64,000 nt of DNA from Paraburkholderia phenazinium (GTDB lineage: Bacteria > Pseudomonadota > Gammaproteobacteria > Burkholderiales > Burkholderiaceae), in NCBI RefSeq assembly GCF_900100735.1, contig NZ_FNCJ01000007.1, forward strand, positions 280,924-344,923. The letters run 5' to 3'. The translations under genes were made by a program, and so were the position numbers. Positions 44,268 to 52,722 of the stretch are shown here, piece by piece (the stretch's first letter is position 1; every line of letters begins with the position of its first letter). The notes beneath the pieces were generated by a model. That model was given only the letters and a program-made list of their open reading frames with translations. It was not told the DNA's origin and did no database searches.

Positions 44268-45536
44268 TTGAATACGAGACGTATCGTCGTGACTGGGATG
44301 GGTATCGTTTCGCCGTTGGGATGCGGCGTTGAATCGGTATGGAACCGTCTCCTGAAGGGGTATTCAGGCTTGGCCGGTTTGCCCGGCGACGTCACGGAAG
44401 GGATTGCATCGAAGGTCGGCGGCGTGGTGCCCATGTTGACGTCAGACTGTCCATGGGGATTCAATCCGGACCTCGCGGTAGAGCCCAAGGACCAGAAGAA
44501 GATGGACCGGTTCAGCCTGTTTGCGCTCTCCGCGGCACAAGAGGCCCTGACTCAAGCCGGATGGCAACCTGAATCCGAAAAAGCATGCGAAAGGACGGCA
44601 ACCATCGTGGCGTCTGGCGTGGGCGGGTTCGGCGCGATCGTGGACGCCGTCAGAATCACGGATAACCGCGGACCAAGGCGGCTTTCTCCTTTTACCGTTC
44701 CCAGTTTCCTTGCCAATATGGCAGCGGGCCATATCTCCATCCGTCACGGCTTTCGTGGCCCCCTGGGCGCACCGGTGACCGCCTGCGCTGCCAGCGCACA
44801 GGCCATCGGCGACGCAGCGCGCCTGATTCGGGCCGGCGAAGCCGATATTGCCGTGTGTGGTGGGGCCGAGGCCTGCATCGATCGAGTCAGTCTGGGTTCG
44901 TTCGCCGCGGCAAGAACCATGTCCACCGGCTTCAATGATCATCCCGCGCAGGCATCCCGCCCGTTCGATACCGGACGAGACGGTTTTGTCATGGGAGAAG
45001 GCGCCGGCATGCTCGTCATCGAAGACCTGGAGCACGCATTGCAGCGAGGCGCCACGCCGATCGCGGAAGTACTCGGTTATGGCACGAGCGCCGACGCACA
45101 CCACATGACGTCTCCGCCCGATGACGGCGCCGGCGGGCGACGCGCGATGGAGCTGGCAATCCGGCAAGCGAATCTTGAACCCGGGATGATCGGGCACTTG
45201 AACGCACACGCGACGTCCACGTCCGTAGGCGACATCAGCGAGCTCGCGGCCATCAAGGCGATATTCGGAACAGGTCGAGGCCCCGCTGTATCAGCCACCA
45301 AGTCGTCGACAGGACATTTGCTTGGGGCAGCCGGCGGCGTGGAAGCCATTTTCACCGTGCTCGCACTGCGCGATCAGCTCGCGCCGCCTACGCTCAATTT
45401 GACGGAGCCGGATTCGGCGGCGGAAGGCATCGACATCGTCGGCGGATCGCCCCGCAAGATATCGACGGAATATGCGATCTCCAATGGCTTTGGTTTTGGG
45501 GGTGTCAATGCCAGCCTGGTGTTCCGTGGACTCTGA
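44268..45536 (+). CDS. Beta-ketoacyl-ACP synthase II (FabF-like), solitary
   Basis: 422 residues from a TTG start preceded by GGGGAG; the frame upstream is out of family. The thiolase-fold catalytic set is complete: Cys173 in VTACAASAQAIG, His314 in LNAHATSTSVGD, and Lys345/His350 in ATKSSTGHLLGAAGG. Such enzymes condense acyl primers with malonyl-ACP. No acyl carrier protein or reductase is nearby, so it must work with proteins encoded elsewhere, perhaps modifying fatty-acid composition or a secondary product. It shares its unit between copies 10 and 11 with the divergent AraC regulator. Confidence 0.88.
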   Translation: MNTRRIVVTGMGIVSPLGCGVESVWNRLLKGYSGLAGLPGDVTEGIASKVGGVVPMLTSDCPWGFNPDLAVEPKDQKKMDRFSLFALSAAQEALTQAGWQPESEKACERTATIVASGVGGFGAIVDAVRITDNRGPRRLSPFTVPSFLANMAAGHISIRHGFRGPLGAPVTACAASAQAIGDAARLIRAGEADIAVCGGAEACIDRVSLGSFAAARTMSTGFNDHPAQASRPFDTGRDGFVMGEGAGMLVIEDLEHALQRGATPIAEVLGYGTSADAHHMTSPPDDGAGGRRAMELAIRQANLEPGMIGHLNAHATSTSVGDISELAAIKAIFGTGRGPAVSATKSSTGHLLGAAGGVEAIFTVLALRDQLAPPTLNLTEPDSAAEGIDIVGGSPRKISTEYAISNGFGFGGVNASLVFRGL

Positions 45537-45941
45537 TTCTGGATTTGAGCCGAACGAAGATCCCGAACACAAGCCCTGGCGCCATTGACCGAGTCAACGA
45601 CGGGTACCGCGGCCTGCAAGTTTCGCGCGCACCCATCCACGTGTGCAAAATGAAATCGGGACTGTGCCGTTCTCGTGAAGCAGGCTCGAAGCATTTCGCA
45701 GCGTGAGCTCCGCGAAGCACATGGAGGATCTTTCTGCACGCCACTGTCTGCTTGGGGTCGCGTGCTGCCGATCGCGTCCGCATGCGATTCGGGCAATCCA
45801 TGCCGTTTGCATGCGACAGTGATCGGCCACAAGCGGCCGTTCGACAACCGCTCCTGAATCGCCGACAATCGTTGTCTGCTCATTCGAACGAGATAACATT
45901 GCGAGCTGCTGCTAGTTCAATGTTATTGAAGCGGGGAAAAG
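45537..45941. other. Spacer with core element copy 11
   Basis: 405 bp without a gene. From about 45755 it contains the upstream half-repeat (GGGTCGCGTGCTGCCGATCG and GCCGTTTGCATGCGAC) leading into copy 11. To the left nothing is recognisable. Confidence 0.55.
45824..45869 (+). repeat. Intergenic core element, copy 11
   Basis: CGGCCA at 45824, TTCGAC at 45840 (+16), GACAAT at 45864 (+24), GCATGCGAC exactly 15 nt upstream at 45809. It ends 72 nt before the TTG start of the next gene. Confidence 0.8.
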
Positions 45942-46778
45942 TTGAAAGCGCCTGCCGTACACCTGAATCATATTTATACTTACGTGGACGCGAACACGCT
46001 AAATGCGATTGCCCGTTCCGAATTCATGCAAAATGAATTCTCCGCGATGGAAGTTAGCACGATTGCGGCCGGTGACGACCGCACCTGGACGGGCATCTAT
46101 TTGACCGGCGCGAACACCTACATTGAGCTATTCAGTCCTTCTCGTGCGCCGTTGAGTTTGGAGCGAGTGGGTGATACGGGAATCGGACTATCCGTAGAGA
46201 ACGTTGGGGACATAGAGCGGGTAGCGAAGTGTTTGGAAAAGTTTGGAGGTACGGGCATCTCTTCGTTATTCGAACGGAAGGTCGATGGAAATCGCGTCCC
46301 CTGGTTTTGGAATCTGCCCTTAGTGGGGTTTCCTGAGGGTGAGGCGGAGCCCTTCTGTGCGTGGGTGATGGAGGTTGATCGAGACTTTCTGAAAAGGAGT
46401 CGAGGCAGTCTTCGGGCCGACGAAGAAGGCATCAGCCGCAAGCAATACAACGCTGCGAAGTTTCAACCAACCCGTTTCATGAAAGACATCGACGAAGTTA
46501 CCTTGGCGTTAAATGAGTTCGAATCTGTGAGCTTTGGGCGTCAGCTCGTTGCGCTTGGCTATGCTTTGGAGATTCGTGACGGCGTTGACACGCTCATCGG
46601 CCCGGACATTACGTTTCGGCTGATAAAGGCCTCACCCGTTGCTAGGGGCGTGACGCAACTGAAAATAAACCTGCTTAAAGAAAGGATTGACCCGGAGATC
46701 CTTACGTTCGGTCAAGGCGCAACACTGCATTTTGGTGCCGACCGAACCGCGATCATGTCGTTTTCACCTGCCGATTGA
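45942..46778 (+). CDS. DUF5829/VOC-like protein
   Basis: 278 residues from a TTG with GGGGA upstream. The opening LNHIYTYVDANTLNAIARSE, followed by FMQNEFSAMEVSTI and DRTWTGIYLTGANTYIELF, matches the DUF5829 family, which has a vicinal-oxygen-chelate-like fold. Residues such as His9 and Glu near IELF may be metal ligands, as in VOC enzymes. Function is unknown. Low G+C; alone between copies 11 and 12. Confidence 0.7.
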   Translation: MKAPAVHLNHIYTYVDANTLNAIARSEFMQNEFSAMEVSTIAAGDDRTWTGIYLTGANTYIELFSPSRAPLSLERVGDTGIGLSVENVGDIERVAKCLEKFGGTGISSLFERKVDGNRVPWFWNLPLVGFPEGEAEPFCAWVMEVDRDFLKRSRGSLRADEEGISRKQYNAAKFQPTRFMKDIDEVTLALNEFESVSFGRQLVALGYALEIRDGVDTLIGPDITFRLIKASPVARGVTQLKINLLKERIDPEILTFGQGATLHFGADRTAIMSFSPAD

Positions 46779-46839
46779 GTCTTGGCTTGGTCTGCAATCC
46801 GCCTCGGGCTACTACATGCCAGTCGCATGAGACGCTGTT

Positions 46840-46885
46840 CGGCCAGTAAGCGACATTCGACGCATCGACTCAAATCGTCGACAAT
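46840..46885 (+). repeat. Intergenic core element, copy 12
   Basis: CGGCCA at 46840, TTCGAC at 46856 (+16), GACAAT at 46880 (+24), GCATGAGAC exactly 15 nt upstream at 46825. It ends 49 nt before the next ATG. Confidence 0.8.
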
Positions 46886-46934
46886 GCGCCATCGTTGAGT
46901 ACCTGCCGTCCAACATTTGATTTCCGGTAATGCC

Positions 46935-47402
46935 ATGAGGTCCATCCTTGTTTCAACCATAGATAACTCCAACGAGAAGATCGCCGAAGAAATTCAGGTG
47001 GTTCAATACGCTGCTTATTTGCAGGAAGCGAAACTGCTGGACGCCACGTGGTTTCCCCCACTTGAGAGGACCGCTGCAGATATTCGGCGTTCTACCGATC
47101 GTTTCTTCGGCGCGTACATTGATGAAGTGCTGATTGGAGTCGCGAGCATAGAATCGTCTGACGCTCAAACGCCACCTTCGATTTCTTCGCTGACGGTGCT
47201 GCCTCAATACCAGCGTCGAGGGGCGGCACGACAACTGTTATCGACGTTATTGGCCGCAGCCGGAACCCAGGTGGTAACAGTCTCCACAGGGGCGCGAAAC
47301 GAGCCGGCTTTGGCGCTTTACTCCACCTTCGGATTCGTGCCTTTCAGATATCGAACAGTCGGCGAGGAGCAACTCCAGTTGGTCGAACTCAAGCGAGACT
47401 GA
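46935..47402 (+). CDS. GNAT-family N-acetyltransferase
   Basis: 155 residues; I chose the ATG rather than the TTG 18 nt upstream. Motif A is SSLTVLPQYQRRGAARQLLS with the Q-x-x-G-x-A acetyl-CoA loop (QRRGAA). Motif B is NEPALALYSTFGFVPFRYR. The acceptor is unknown. Together with the next two genes it makes three consecutive GNATs that are not close copies of one another by their sequences, each with its own core element. Confidence 0.85.
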   Translation: MRSILVSTIDNSNEKIAEEIQVVQYAAYLQEAKLLDATWFPPLERTAADIRRSTDRFFGAYIDEVLIGVASIESSDAQTPPSISSLTVLPQYQRRGAARQLLSTLLAAAGTQVVTVSTGARNEPALALYSTFGFVPFRYRTVGEEQLQLVELKRD

Positions 47403-47478
47403 CCAAAAGTGGACGGAGGCTCGTGAGCGCGACTCCACCGATGGTAGTGTCTTCGGACGCGGGGCGGGCATCACACCG

Positions 47479-47524
47479 CGGCCAGTTTGAGACACTCGAC
47501 GCCACCGCATAGACTGTTGACAAT
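47479..47524 (+). repeat. Intergenic core element, copy 13
   Basis: CGGCCA at 47479, CTCGAC at 47495 (+16), GACAAT at 47519 (+24). A GCATCACAC word lies 11 nt upstream of CGGCCA instead of 15. It ends 22 nt before the next ATG. The last word is part of a TTGACA. Confidence 0.75.
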
Positions 47525-47546
47525 CGCTGCTCCTGACACGAACAAA

Positions 47547-48119
47547 ATGATGATCAAAATTGAACTCTTGAGACCTACGACTGCATTGCTGCCAAGCTAT
47601 GTATCGGCACTTGAGGCGGGATGGTCACCTGACAATGTTCGTAAGGAGGTTGCTGCGCGCGAACAGTTGCACGCCATCGAATTGAACGCGGAGGCATTTG
47701 TCGATGGCCTCGATGATCCAACCGCATCGGGCGGTCCGATTCCTTTGCCCGACGGCTCGACCGTTGCCCGTCTGCCGAGCATTGTCCGATGGATTTGGGA
47801 CGGCGATGTTAGCGGTGCAATCGGATTTCGTTGGCAGGCTGGAACGACCGAATTGCCGCCGAATGTGCTCGGACATATCGGCTTCTCAGTCGTGCCGTGG
47901 AAGAGAGGCAACGGCTACGCCAGGCAGACGCTCAATTTGATGCTCGGCGAAGCGAGGCTACAAGGCTTGTCTTACGTCGAACTAACGGTTGATCCCGAAA
48001 ATATAGCCTCACAGCGCGTTATCGCGGCATGCAATGGTGTCATGATCGAACGGTTCAAAAAGACTGCCGCCTATGGATTCGCTGAAACGCTTCGTTATCG
48101 CATTGAGCTAGACGACTGA
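47547..48119 (+). CDS. GNAT-family N-acetyltransferase
   Basis: 190 residues. Motif A is GHIGFSVVPWKRGNGYARQT, with the acetyl-CoA loop KRGNGYA, followed by YVELTVDPENIASQRVIAAC, typical of the RimL-like Acetyltransf_3 subgroup (N-I-A-S-x-R-V-I). Two consecutive ATGs make the start uncertain by one codon. The acceptor is unknown. It lies between copies 13 and 14. Confidence 0.85.
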   Translation: MMIKIELLRPTTALLPSYVSALEAGWSPDNVRKEVAAREQLHAIELNAEAFVDGLDDPTASGGPIPLPDGSTVARLPSIVRWIWDGDVSGAIGFRWQAGTTELPPNVLGHIGFSVVPWKRGNGYARQTLNLMLGEARLQGLSYVELTVDPENIASQRVIAACNGVMIERFKKTAAYGFAETLRYRIELDD

Positions 48120-48139
48120 GGAGCCTGTCGGACCTTGTG

Positions 48140-48185
48140 CGGCCATTTTCGGCCAGTCGACCTAGGCTCCTGAATCGTCGACACC
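48140..48185 (+). repeat. Intergenic core element, copy 14
   Basis: CGGCCA at 48140, GTCGAC at 48156 (+16), GACACC at 48180 (+24). A second CGGCCA at 48150 overlaps the spacer. It starts only 20 nt after the preceding stop and ends 49 nt before the next ATG. Confidence 0.75.
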
Positions 48186-48234
48186 CATCTGTTTGGTCCC
48201 ATCAACGACTCTGAGTTTCCATCGCGCTTTCACC

Positions 48235-48720
48235 ATGCTAAAGCTTGTGCCAATGTCGAAGAGCGAGTTCACGGAATACGAGTCTGTAGCGCTGGCTAAC
48301 TACGCGTCCGACCTACTGAAGGCGGATCGCCGTAATCCGAACACAGCGGCGGCGCGCGCAGACGAAGCCTTCCGAAAGATACTGTCAAAAGGTCAGGACA
48401 CTCCGGATCACCACTTTTTCGTATTGTTCGAATCGAATGCGTCGGCAGGGGTTGGCTGGCTGTGGTTAGGCGAAACCACATCGGAGTACGGGCGCTCGGC
48501 GTTTATCTATGACATTCTTGTCCGGCCAGAATATCGCGGCCAAGGCCACGGGACTCGGGCGTTGCAAGCCGCAGAAGTATGGGCGAGCGCACTCGGGATG
48601 CAACACATCGACCTTCATGTGTTCGGGCATAACACCGGCGCGCAGCGTCTTTACAACAGAGCCGGATATTGCGCGACGAACATTCGCATGAGAAGAATGC
48701 TTGCCGGCGTGACGCAGTGA
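48235..48720 (+). CDS. GNAT-family N-acetyltransferase
   Basis: 161 residues from MLKLVPMSKSEF. Motif A is YDILVRPEYRGQGHGTRALQ (acetyl-CoA loop RGQGHG), motif B GHNTGAQRLYNRAGY. The N-terminal segment YESVALANYASDLLKADRRN matches single-domain GNATs of unknown substrate. It lies between copies 14 and 15 and has an intact frame. Confidence 0.87.
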   Translation: MLKLVPMSKSEFTEYESVALANYASDLLKADRRNPNTAAARADEAFRKILSKGQDTPDHHFFVLFESNASAGVGWLWLGETTSEYGRSAFIYDILVRPEYRGQGHGTRALQAAEVWASALGMQHIDLHVFGHNTGAQRLYNRAGYCATNIRMRRMLAGVTQ

Positions 48721-48792
48721 CGGATTGCGACAGCCCCAAATTTGCTGACGCCGAGGCCCGCGCGACCTATGCTAGCCGCATCGGCCCGGGTT

Positions 48793-48838
48793 CGGCCAGT
48801 CAGGGCCATTCGACATAAGCACCTAGATCGTTGACACC
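48793..48838 (+). repeat. Intergenic core element, copy 15
   Basis: CGGCCA at 48793, TTCGAC at 48809 (+16), GACACC at 48833 (+24), GCATCGGCC exactly 15 nt upstream at 48778. TTGACA overlaps the last word. It ends 69 nt before the next ATG. Confidence 0.78.
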
Positions 48839-48907
48839 CACGTCGGGGTTACCCGTCACAACTACCGTGACAGTGGTAATAAAAAATTCTCAAGGGAACA
48901 CTTTTTC

Positions 48908-49558
48908 ATGAAGGTTAATAGGCTGGCCTTGGCAGCTTTGACTCTGTTGATTGCCAAATCTGCGTATCCACAGTTGCGTGATGACTTCCCGCTTCCACCG
49001 TCGCCCTGCGATTCCGACTACTTGGAGGCAGCTAAAAATAAATACATCAAGCTGCTCGATGTAACCGATGAAGTCGTGCCGACGGTTTCTCCTGCTCAGA
49101 TCGCCGAGTTTGAAGAGACGCGAAGCCAGATCAATCAATACTGTCATCTAGCTCCGATGGGCTTGCCACTTGAAATAGGTTGCGATACGCACGAACACTT
49201 TGTACAGTATCAACCACTGTGGCAAAAGCTGACCGACGATACGGGATATATGGCGTGGACAATCCACAAGGAGGTCGCATTCCAGCGTAGCGTTCCTGCA
49301 ACGTTCGACGGGTTCACTCACACGGACAATATCGACGCGCTCTTCAACTACATCGAGGGCGATATATGGCTTCTCGATCAGCTCGGGGGATACTACGGCA
49401 CCCTGGAGAGGTTGCAGGTAGGACAGCCGAAGCTTGCAGAGACGTTCTTGGCCGATATGAAACACGTCTCTGCAGCTCAGGACGCAAGACAAAGCCTGTT
49501 TGACGTCTTGAAGTGCACTGCGCTCAAGAATCACATGTCCTCAAAAAATAGTGGCTGA
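48908..49558 (+). CDS. Exported hypothetical protein
   Basis: 216 residues. A short signal peptide (KVNRLALAALTLLIAKSAYP) is followed by a mostly helical acidic domain with sparse cysteines (PSPCDSDY, YCHLAP, IGCDTHEHF, LKCTALK). Motifs such as HFVQYQPLWQKLTDD and IEGDIWLLDQLGGYYGTLE have no family I recognise. An AGGGA lies 13-15 nt before the ATG. Low-G+C codon use marks it as acquired. Confidence 0.6.
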   Translation: MKVNRLALAALTLLIAKSAYPQLRDDFPLPPSPCDSDYLEAAKNKYIKLLDVTDEVVPTVSPAQIAEFEETRSQINQYCHLAPMGLPLEIGCDTHEHFVQYQPLWQKLTDDTGYMAWTIHKEVAFQRSVPATFDGFTHTDNIDALFNYIEGDIWLLDQLGGYYGTLERLQVGQPKLAETFLADMKHVSAAQDARQSLFDVLKCTALKNHMSSKNSG

Positions 49559-49798
49559 CAGAGTGTAGCCACCGCCGCCCAGCACGCTGGAACAACGGCG
49601 ACGCCTGATGGCGTCGGAGCATGGTCGCGTCCGTGGTCCTTTACCCACTGCGAGTAGAAAGCTCAAGCTTGCAGGGATACTCGAGAGATGAACGGCCGCT
49701 TTGGGGTAGCTTGAACGGCCGAAGTGGGTCGAGCAGCGACCATCGCTACCACCGCTAGCCTGCACACTGGATCTCCCTTCAAGTGGAAGGAGATCATC
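49559..49798. other. Spacer before the recombinase
   Basis: 240 bp. It carries two tandem half-repeats (GAACGGCCGCTTTGGGGTAG and TTGAACGGCCGAAGTGGGTC, 49690-49730) related to the 5' half of the array spacers, but no complete core element. AGGAG sits just before the recombinase start. Confidence 0.5.
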
Positions 49799-50425
49799 AT
49801 GGAAACGCAGAATGGTCCCGCCGGCAACCGTGTGCCGTGGAACAAGGGCAAGCTCACCGGCCAGAAACCACCGTTGAAGCTTCCGGAAATCTGGGCGATT
49901 CGCACCCGGCTCCAGATGTCTTCGAACATTCACGAGCTGGCTATGTTCAATCTCGCGATTGATAGCAAACTTCGGGCATGCGATCTGACGCGACTGCAGG
50001 TGCAAGACGTCTGCCAAGGCACTCACGTCGGATCGCGGGCAATGGTAATGCAGCAGAAGACTCAAAGACCGGTTCAGTTCGAGATCACGGAGCAGACTCG
50101 TCAGAGCCTTGAGGCGTGGATCAGGGCGAGGGCATTGAAGTCGACCGACTATCTATTCCCAAGCCGATTGCATGCGTCGCCGCATCTGTCGACACGACAA
50201 TATGCCCGAGTGGTTCATCGGTGGATCGCCTCGATCGGACTCGACGATACGGCGTACGGCACCCATACCATGCGCCGCACGAAGGCTTCGCTGATCTACC
50301 GGCGGACTAAGAACCTGCGGGCGGTGCAACTGCTGCTCGGACATTCCAAGTTGGAAAGTACAGTGCGCTACCTCGGCATTGAAGTCGACGATGCCCTCGA
50401 GATGGCGGAGCAGACAGAAGTTTAA
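49799..50425 (+). CDS. Tyrosine recombinase reduced to the catalytic domain
   Basis: 208 residues; ATG at 49799 with AGGAG upstream. The catalytic set of tyrosine recombinases is visible: Arg59 (SKLRACDL), Lys87 (MQQKTQR), His156-x-x-Arg159 (GTHTMRRTKAS), His182 (LLLGHSKLES) and the nucleophile Tyr191 (VRYLGIE). The N-terminal core-binding (SAM-like) domain of about 100 residues is absent; only a short basic start (NRVPWNKGKLTGQKPPLK) precedes the catalytic fold. Phage and integron integrases are usually 300-400 residues. It lies inside the array, flanked by half-repeats on both sides, and is the best candidate for a protein acting on the core elements, but this is inference. Confidence 0.88.
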   Translation: METQNGPAGNRVPWNKGKLTGQKPPLKLPEIWAIRTRLQMSSNIHELAMFNLAIDSKLRACDLTRLQVQDVCQGTHVGSRAMVMQQKTQRPVQFEITEQTRQSLEAWIRARALKSTDYLFPSRLHASPHLSTRQYARVVHRWIASIGLDDTAYGTHTMRRTKASLIYRRTKNLRAVQLLLGHSKLESTVRYLGIEVDDALEMAEQTEV

Positions 50426-50589
50426 TGACATGATGGTCGGCGAGCGGTCGCTTGCCGGCCAGGAACCGACGTTCGGAATCTGGGCGCGAACGGCAGCCTC
50501 TATGCGATGAACGGACCTTTGTGAGAACGCGCTGGCCGCCAATGTTGGGTCCCCATCCTCGGGCGTATGCATTGATGAAAGCGGAACAA

Positions 50590-51594
50590 TCAGTTCCGGC
50601 CAAACATTTGGCGATACTGCGAGGGTGTCAACGTAGTCAATTCCTTGAACATGCGTCGCATACCCGAGTCGCTGCTAAATCCGAGTTCGGCGCTAATAGT
50701 GCTTGCGGGCGCGGATGTCATGATAAGCCGCTCGCTCACCTGATCCAGTTTGATTTTTCGGGCATATTCGCCAACGCCACAACCCGTGAGCGCCAACACT
50801 TTGCGTGCGAGCGTTCGATCGGCCATACGCAACGCCGTGGCGATCCGCTTGACCGAAATGTCACTGGCGGGCAAGCGCTGCACTAGCGCATGAAGCGAGC
50901 GAAGCATTCCGTCCGATTGCTCGATCAGATGCAATGACTGGAATGCCTGATGCGTTCGCTCCGGGCGCGGCAGGACCATAAGCTTGCTGAGATCACGAAA
51001 TACTTCCGGGCTGACCTGTCGTTCGATGATTGCCTGAGCGATCGGCAGATACCCATTGAGGCCAGAAGCCGTGCCGGTGCGTTGATTCATGACGCAGGTC
51101 TGTTCGGCTGCCCACGACACGCGGCGATGTTTCTTTCTCATCGCATCCATCAACCACCAGGTCACGGTCGCGGCCTGGCCGTCCAGTTTGCCGGCCGCAG
51201 CGAGCAGGCACACCCCGGTGCAGTAGCTCCACAGACGCGATGTTTTCGGTACACGCGCGAGCATCGCAATCAGCTGATCATTCACCCCCACTACCTTTTC
51301 CACGTGCTGCGGTGATTCAGCCCAGAAGCCGGGCACCAGAAGCGCGTCGAGGTCGATCGAGTCCGCAAGTTCGCATGTTCGTAACCAGACACCTTGCGCG
51401 CACTCGACCTCACTGAGCCCGGGCGCAATGAACCGCGTTTCGAACAATGGCTGCCCTGCGCGCCGATTCGCGCCATGCAGCAGGTCCGCAAACGCGAACA
51501 GTCCCGCAGGCATGCAGCCGGGATACAGGAGAAGGCCGATTCTGAGCGTTTTGGGCATGGCATGAATTGACTGGTTTATGTCATCTGACGCCAT
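50590..51594 (-). CDS. GlxA-type AraC-family regulator
   Basis: 334 residues, or 322 from the internal Met at 51558. The N-terminal half is a DJ-1/PfpI-like domain (RIGLLLYPGCMPAGLFAFAD, LLVPGFWAESPQHVEK, LWSYCTGVCLLAAAGKLDG), which in GlxA regulators is a sensor without amidase activity. The C-terminal half has the AraC double helix-turn-helix (RIATALRMADRTLARKVLAL; TISAELGFSSDSGMRRMFKE). It is divergent from the metallo-hydrolase gene at 51653, with 58-94 bp between, and probably controls it. Confidence 0.87.
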   Translation of the reverse strand: MASDDINQSIHAMPKTLRIGLLLYPGCMPAGLFAFADLLHGANRRAGQPLFETRFIAPGLSEVECAQGVWLRTCELADSIDLDALLVPGFWAESPQHVEKVVGVNDQLIAMLARVPKTSRLWSYCTGVCLLAAAGKLDGQAATVTWWLMDAMRKKHRRVSWAAEQTCVMNQRTGTASGLNGYLPIAQAIIERQVSPEVFRDLSKLMVLPRPERTHQAFQSLHLIEQSDGMLRSLHALVQRLPASDISVKRIATALRMADRTLARKVLALTGCGVGEYARKIKLDQVSERLIMTSAPASTISAELGFSSDSGMRRMFKELTTLTPSQYRQMFGRN

Positions 51595-51652
51595 TGTAGT
51601 CAGGTATCCGGGGTGTCAGAGTAAGGACTTGTCTAACAGACCCGGTTTCAAC

Positions 51653-52618
51653 ATGAAAATCACCCAAATGCGGAATGCCACCGTCATCGTGGAGTTCGGT
51701 GCGCATCGAATTCTGGTGGACCCGATGCTGGCAGCGCGGCACTCGCTTCCACCACTGCGACTGTTTGATGGGCAACGTTTACGCAATCCCCTCGTCGATC
51801 TGCCGGACGTAACGGATGCGGCACTGCAGTCCGTCACCCATTGCCTGATCACGCATTGCCAGAAAGGACACTTCGATCATTTGGACAGAGCGGGAAAGAG
51901 ATGGCTTCGCGAGCGCCAGATCCCCGTCATCTGTACGCATCATGACGCGGCTTATCTGGCGCAACGAGGCCTCAATGCAATGCCGCTCGCCGAGCGTCAT
52001 GAGCGGCCCCAGCCTTTTCTCAATGGCACCATTCGCACGGTGCGCTGCCAGCACGGACGCGGCATGGTCGGGTTAATGATGGAGCACGGCGTCGGCTACC
52101 TGATCGAAATCCCGGAAGAACCCACCCTCTATCTTGCTGGCGACACGATTCTGACACCGCAGGTGCGTCAATTTTTGGTGCAGCATCAACCTCAGGTCAG
52201 TGTCGTTCCTGCAGGCGGAGCGCGATTCGATGCGGGCAAGGAAATCATCATGGGCGTAGATGAGGTCATCCAGTTCACGAACATTTCAACTGGCATCGTT
52301 GTGGCTAACCATCTGGAAGCACTCAGCCACTGTCCAGTTACGCGAAACGAACTCGGGGTGGCCGCGACGCGGGCCAACGTTGCGTCACGGCTCCGCATCC
52401 CAGCGGATGGAGAAACTCTCGAATTTTCAAAGCTCGGCCAGGTCGGGAGCGCTTTGTCTATTTCCGACTCGACGTCACCGTATCGAAACGGAAATCTTTC
52501 TTTCCAACGGGGTGCGCTTCCGCGGGACGAGATGAGAACAAGCGCGGGCAGCAATCGAGCGGCAATGCGTTTGAAGTTTTTTCGCAGCACTGGCGAAATG
52601 GCGACTTCGAAACGCTGA
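51653..52618 (+). CDS. Metallo-beta-lactamase-fold hydrolase
   Basis: 321 residues. The opening MKITQMRNATVIVEFGAHRI with ILVDPML is typical of UlaG/L-ascorbate-lactonase-like MBL proteins. The metal site is altered: the usual HxHxDH appears as ITHCQKGHFDHLD, so the middle residues differ but the FDH part is kept. Other sites are CTHHDA, LAGDTIL and ANHLEALSHC. The last 60 residues after LEFSKLG are not family-like. The substrate is unknown. It is controlled probably by the divergent GlxA-type regulator. Confidence 0.78.
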   Translation: MKITQMRNATVIVEFGAHRILVDPMLAARHSLPPLRLFDGQRLRNPLVDLPDVTDAALQSVTHCLITHCQKGHFDHLDRAGKRWLRERQIPVICTHHDAAYLAQRGLNAMPLAERHERPQPFLNGTIRTVRCQHGRGMVGLMMEHGVGYLIEIPEEPTLYLAGDTILTPQVRQFLVQHQPQVSVVPAGGARFDAGKEIIMGVDEVIQFTNISTGIVVANHLEALSHCPVTRNELGVAATRANVASRLRIPADGETLEFSKLGQVGSALSISDSTSPYRNGNLSFQRGALPRDEMRTSAGSNRAAMRLKFFRSTGEMATSKR

Positions 52619-52722
52619 ACGGACACCCACGCCGCCCTTACGAACGGCGATTTCGGGTCGACTTGAGCCGGATGCGGTCGACCTGTGGATGATTGGTTAT
52701 CCATTCAGCATCGGACCGGGTT

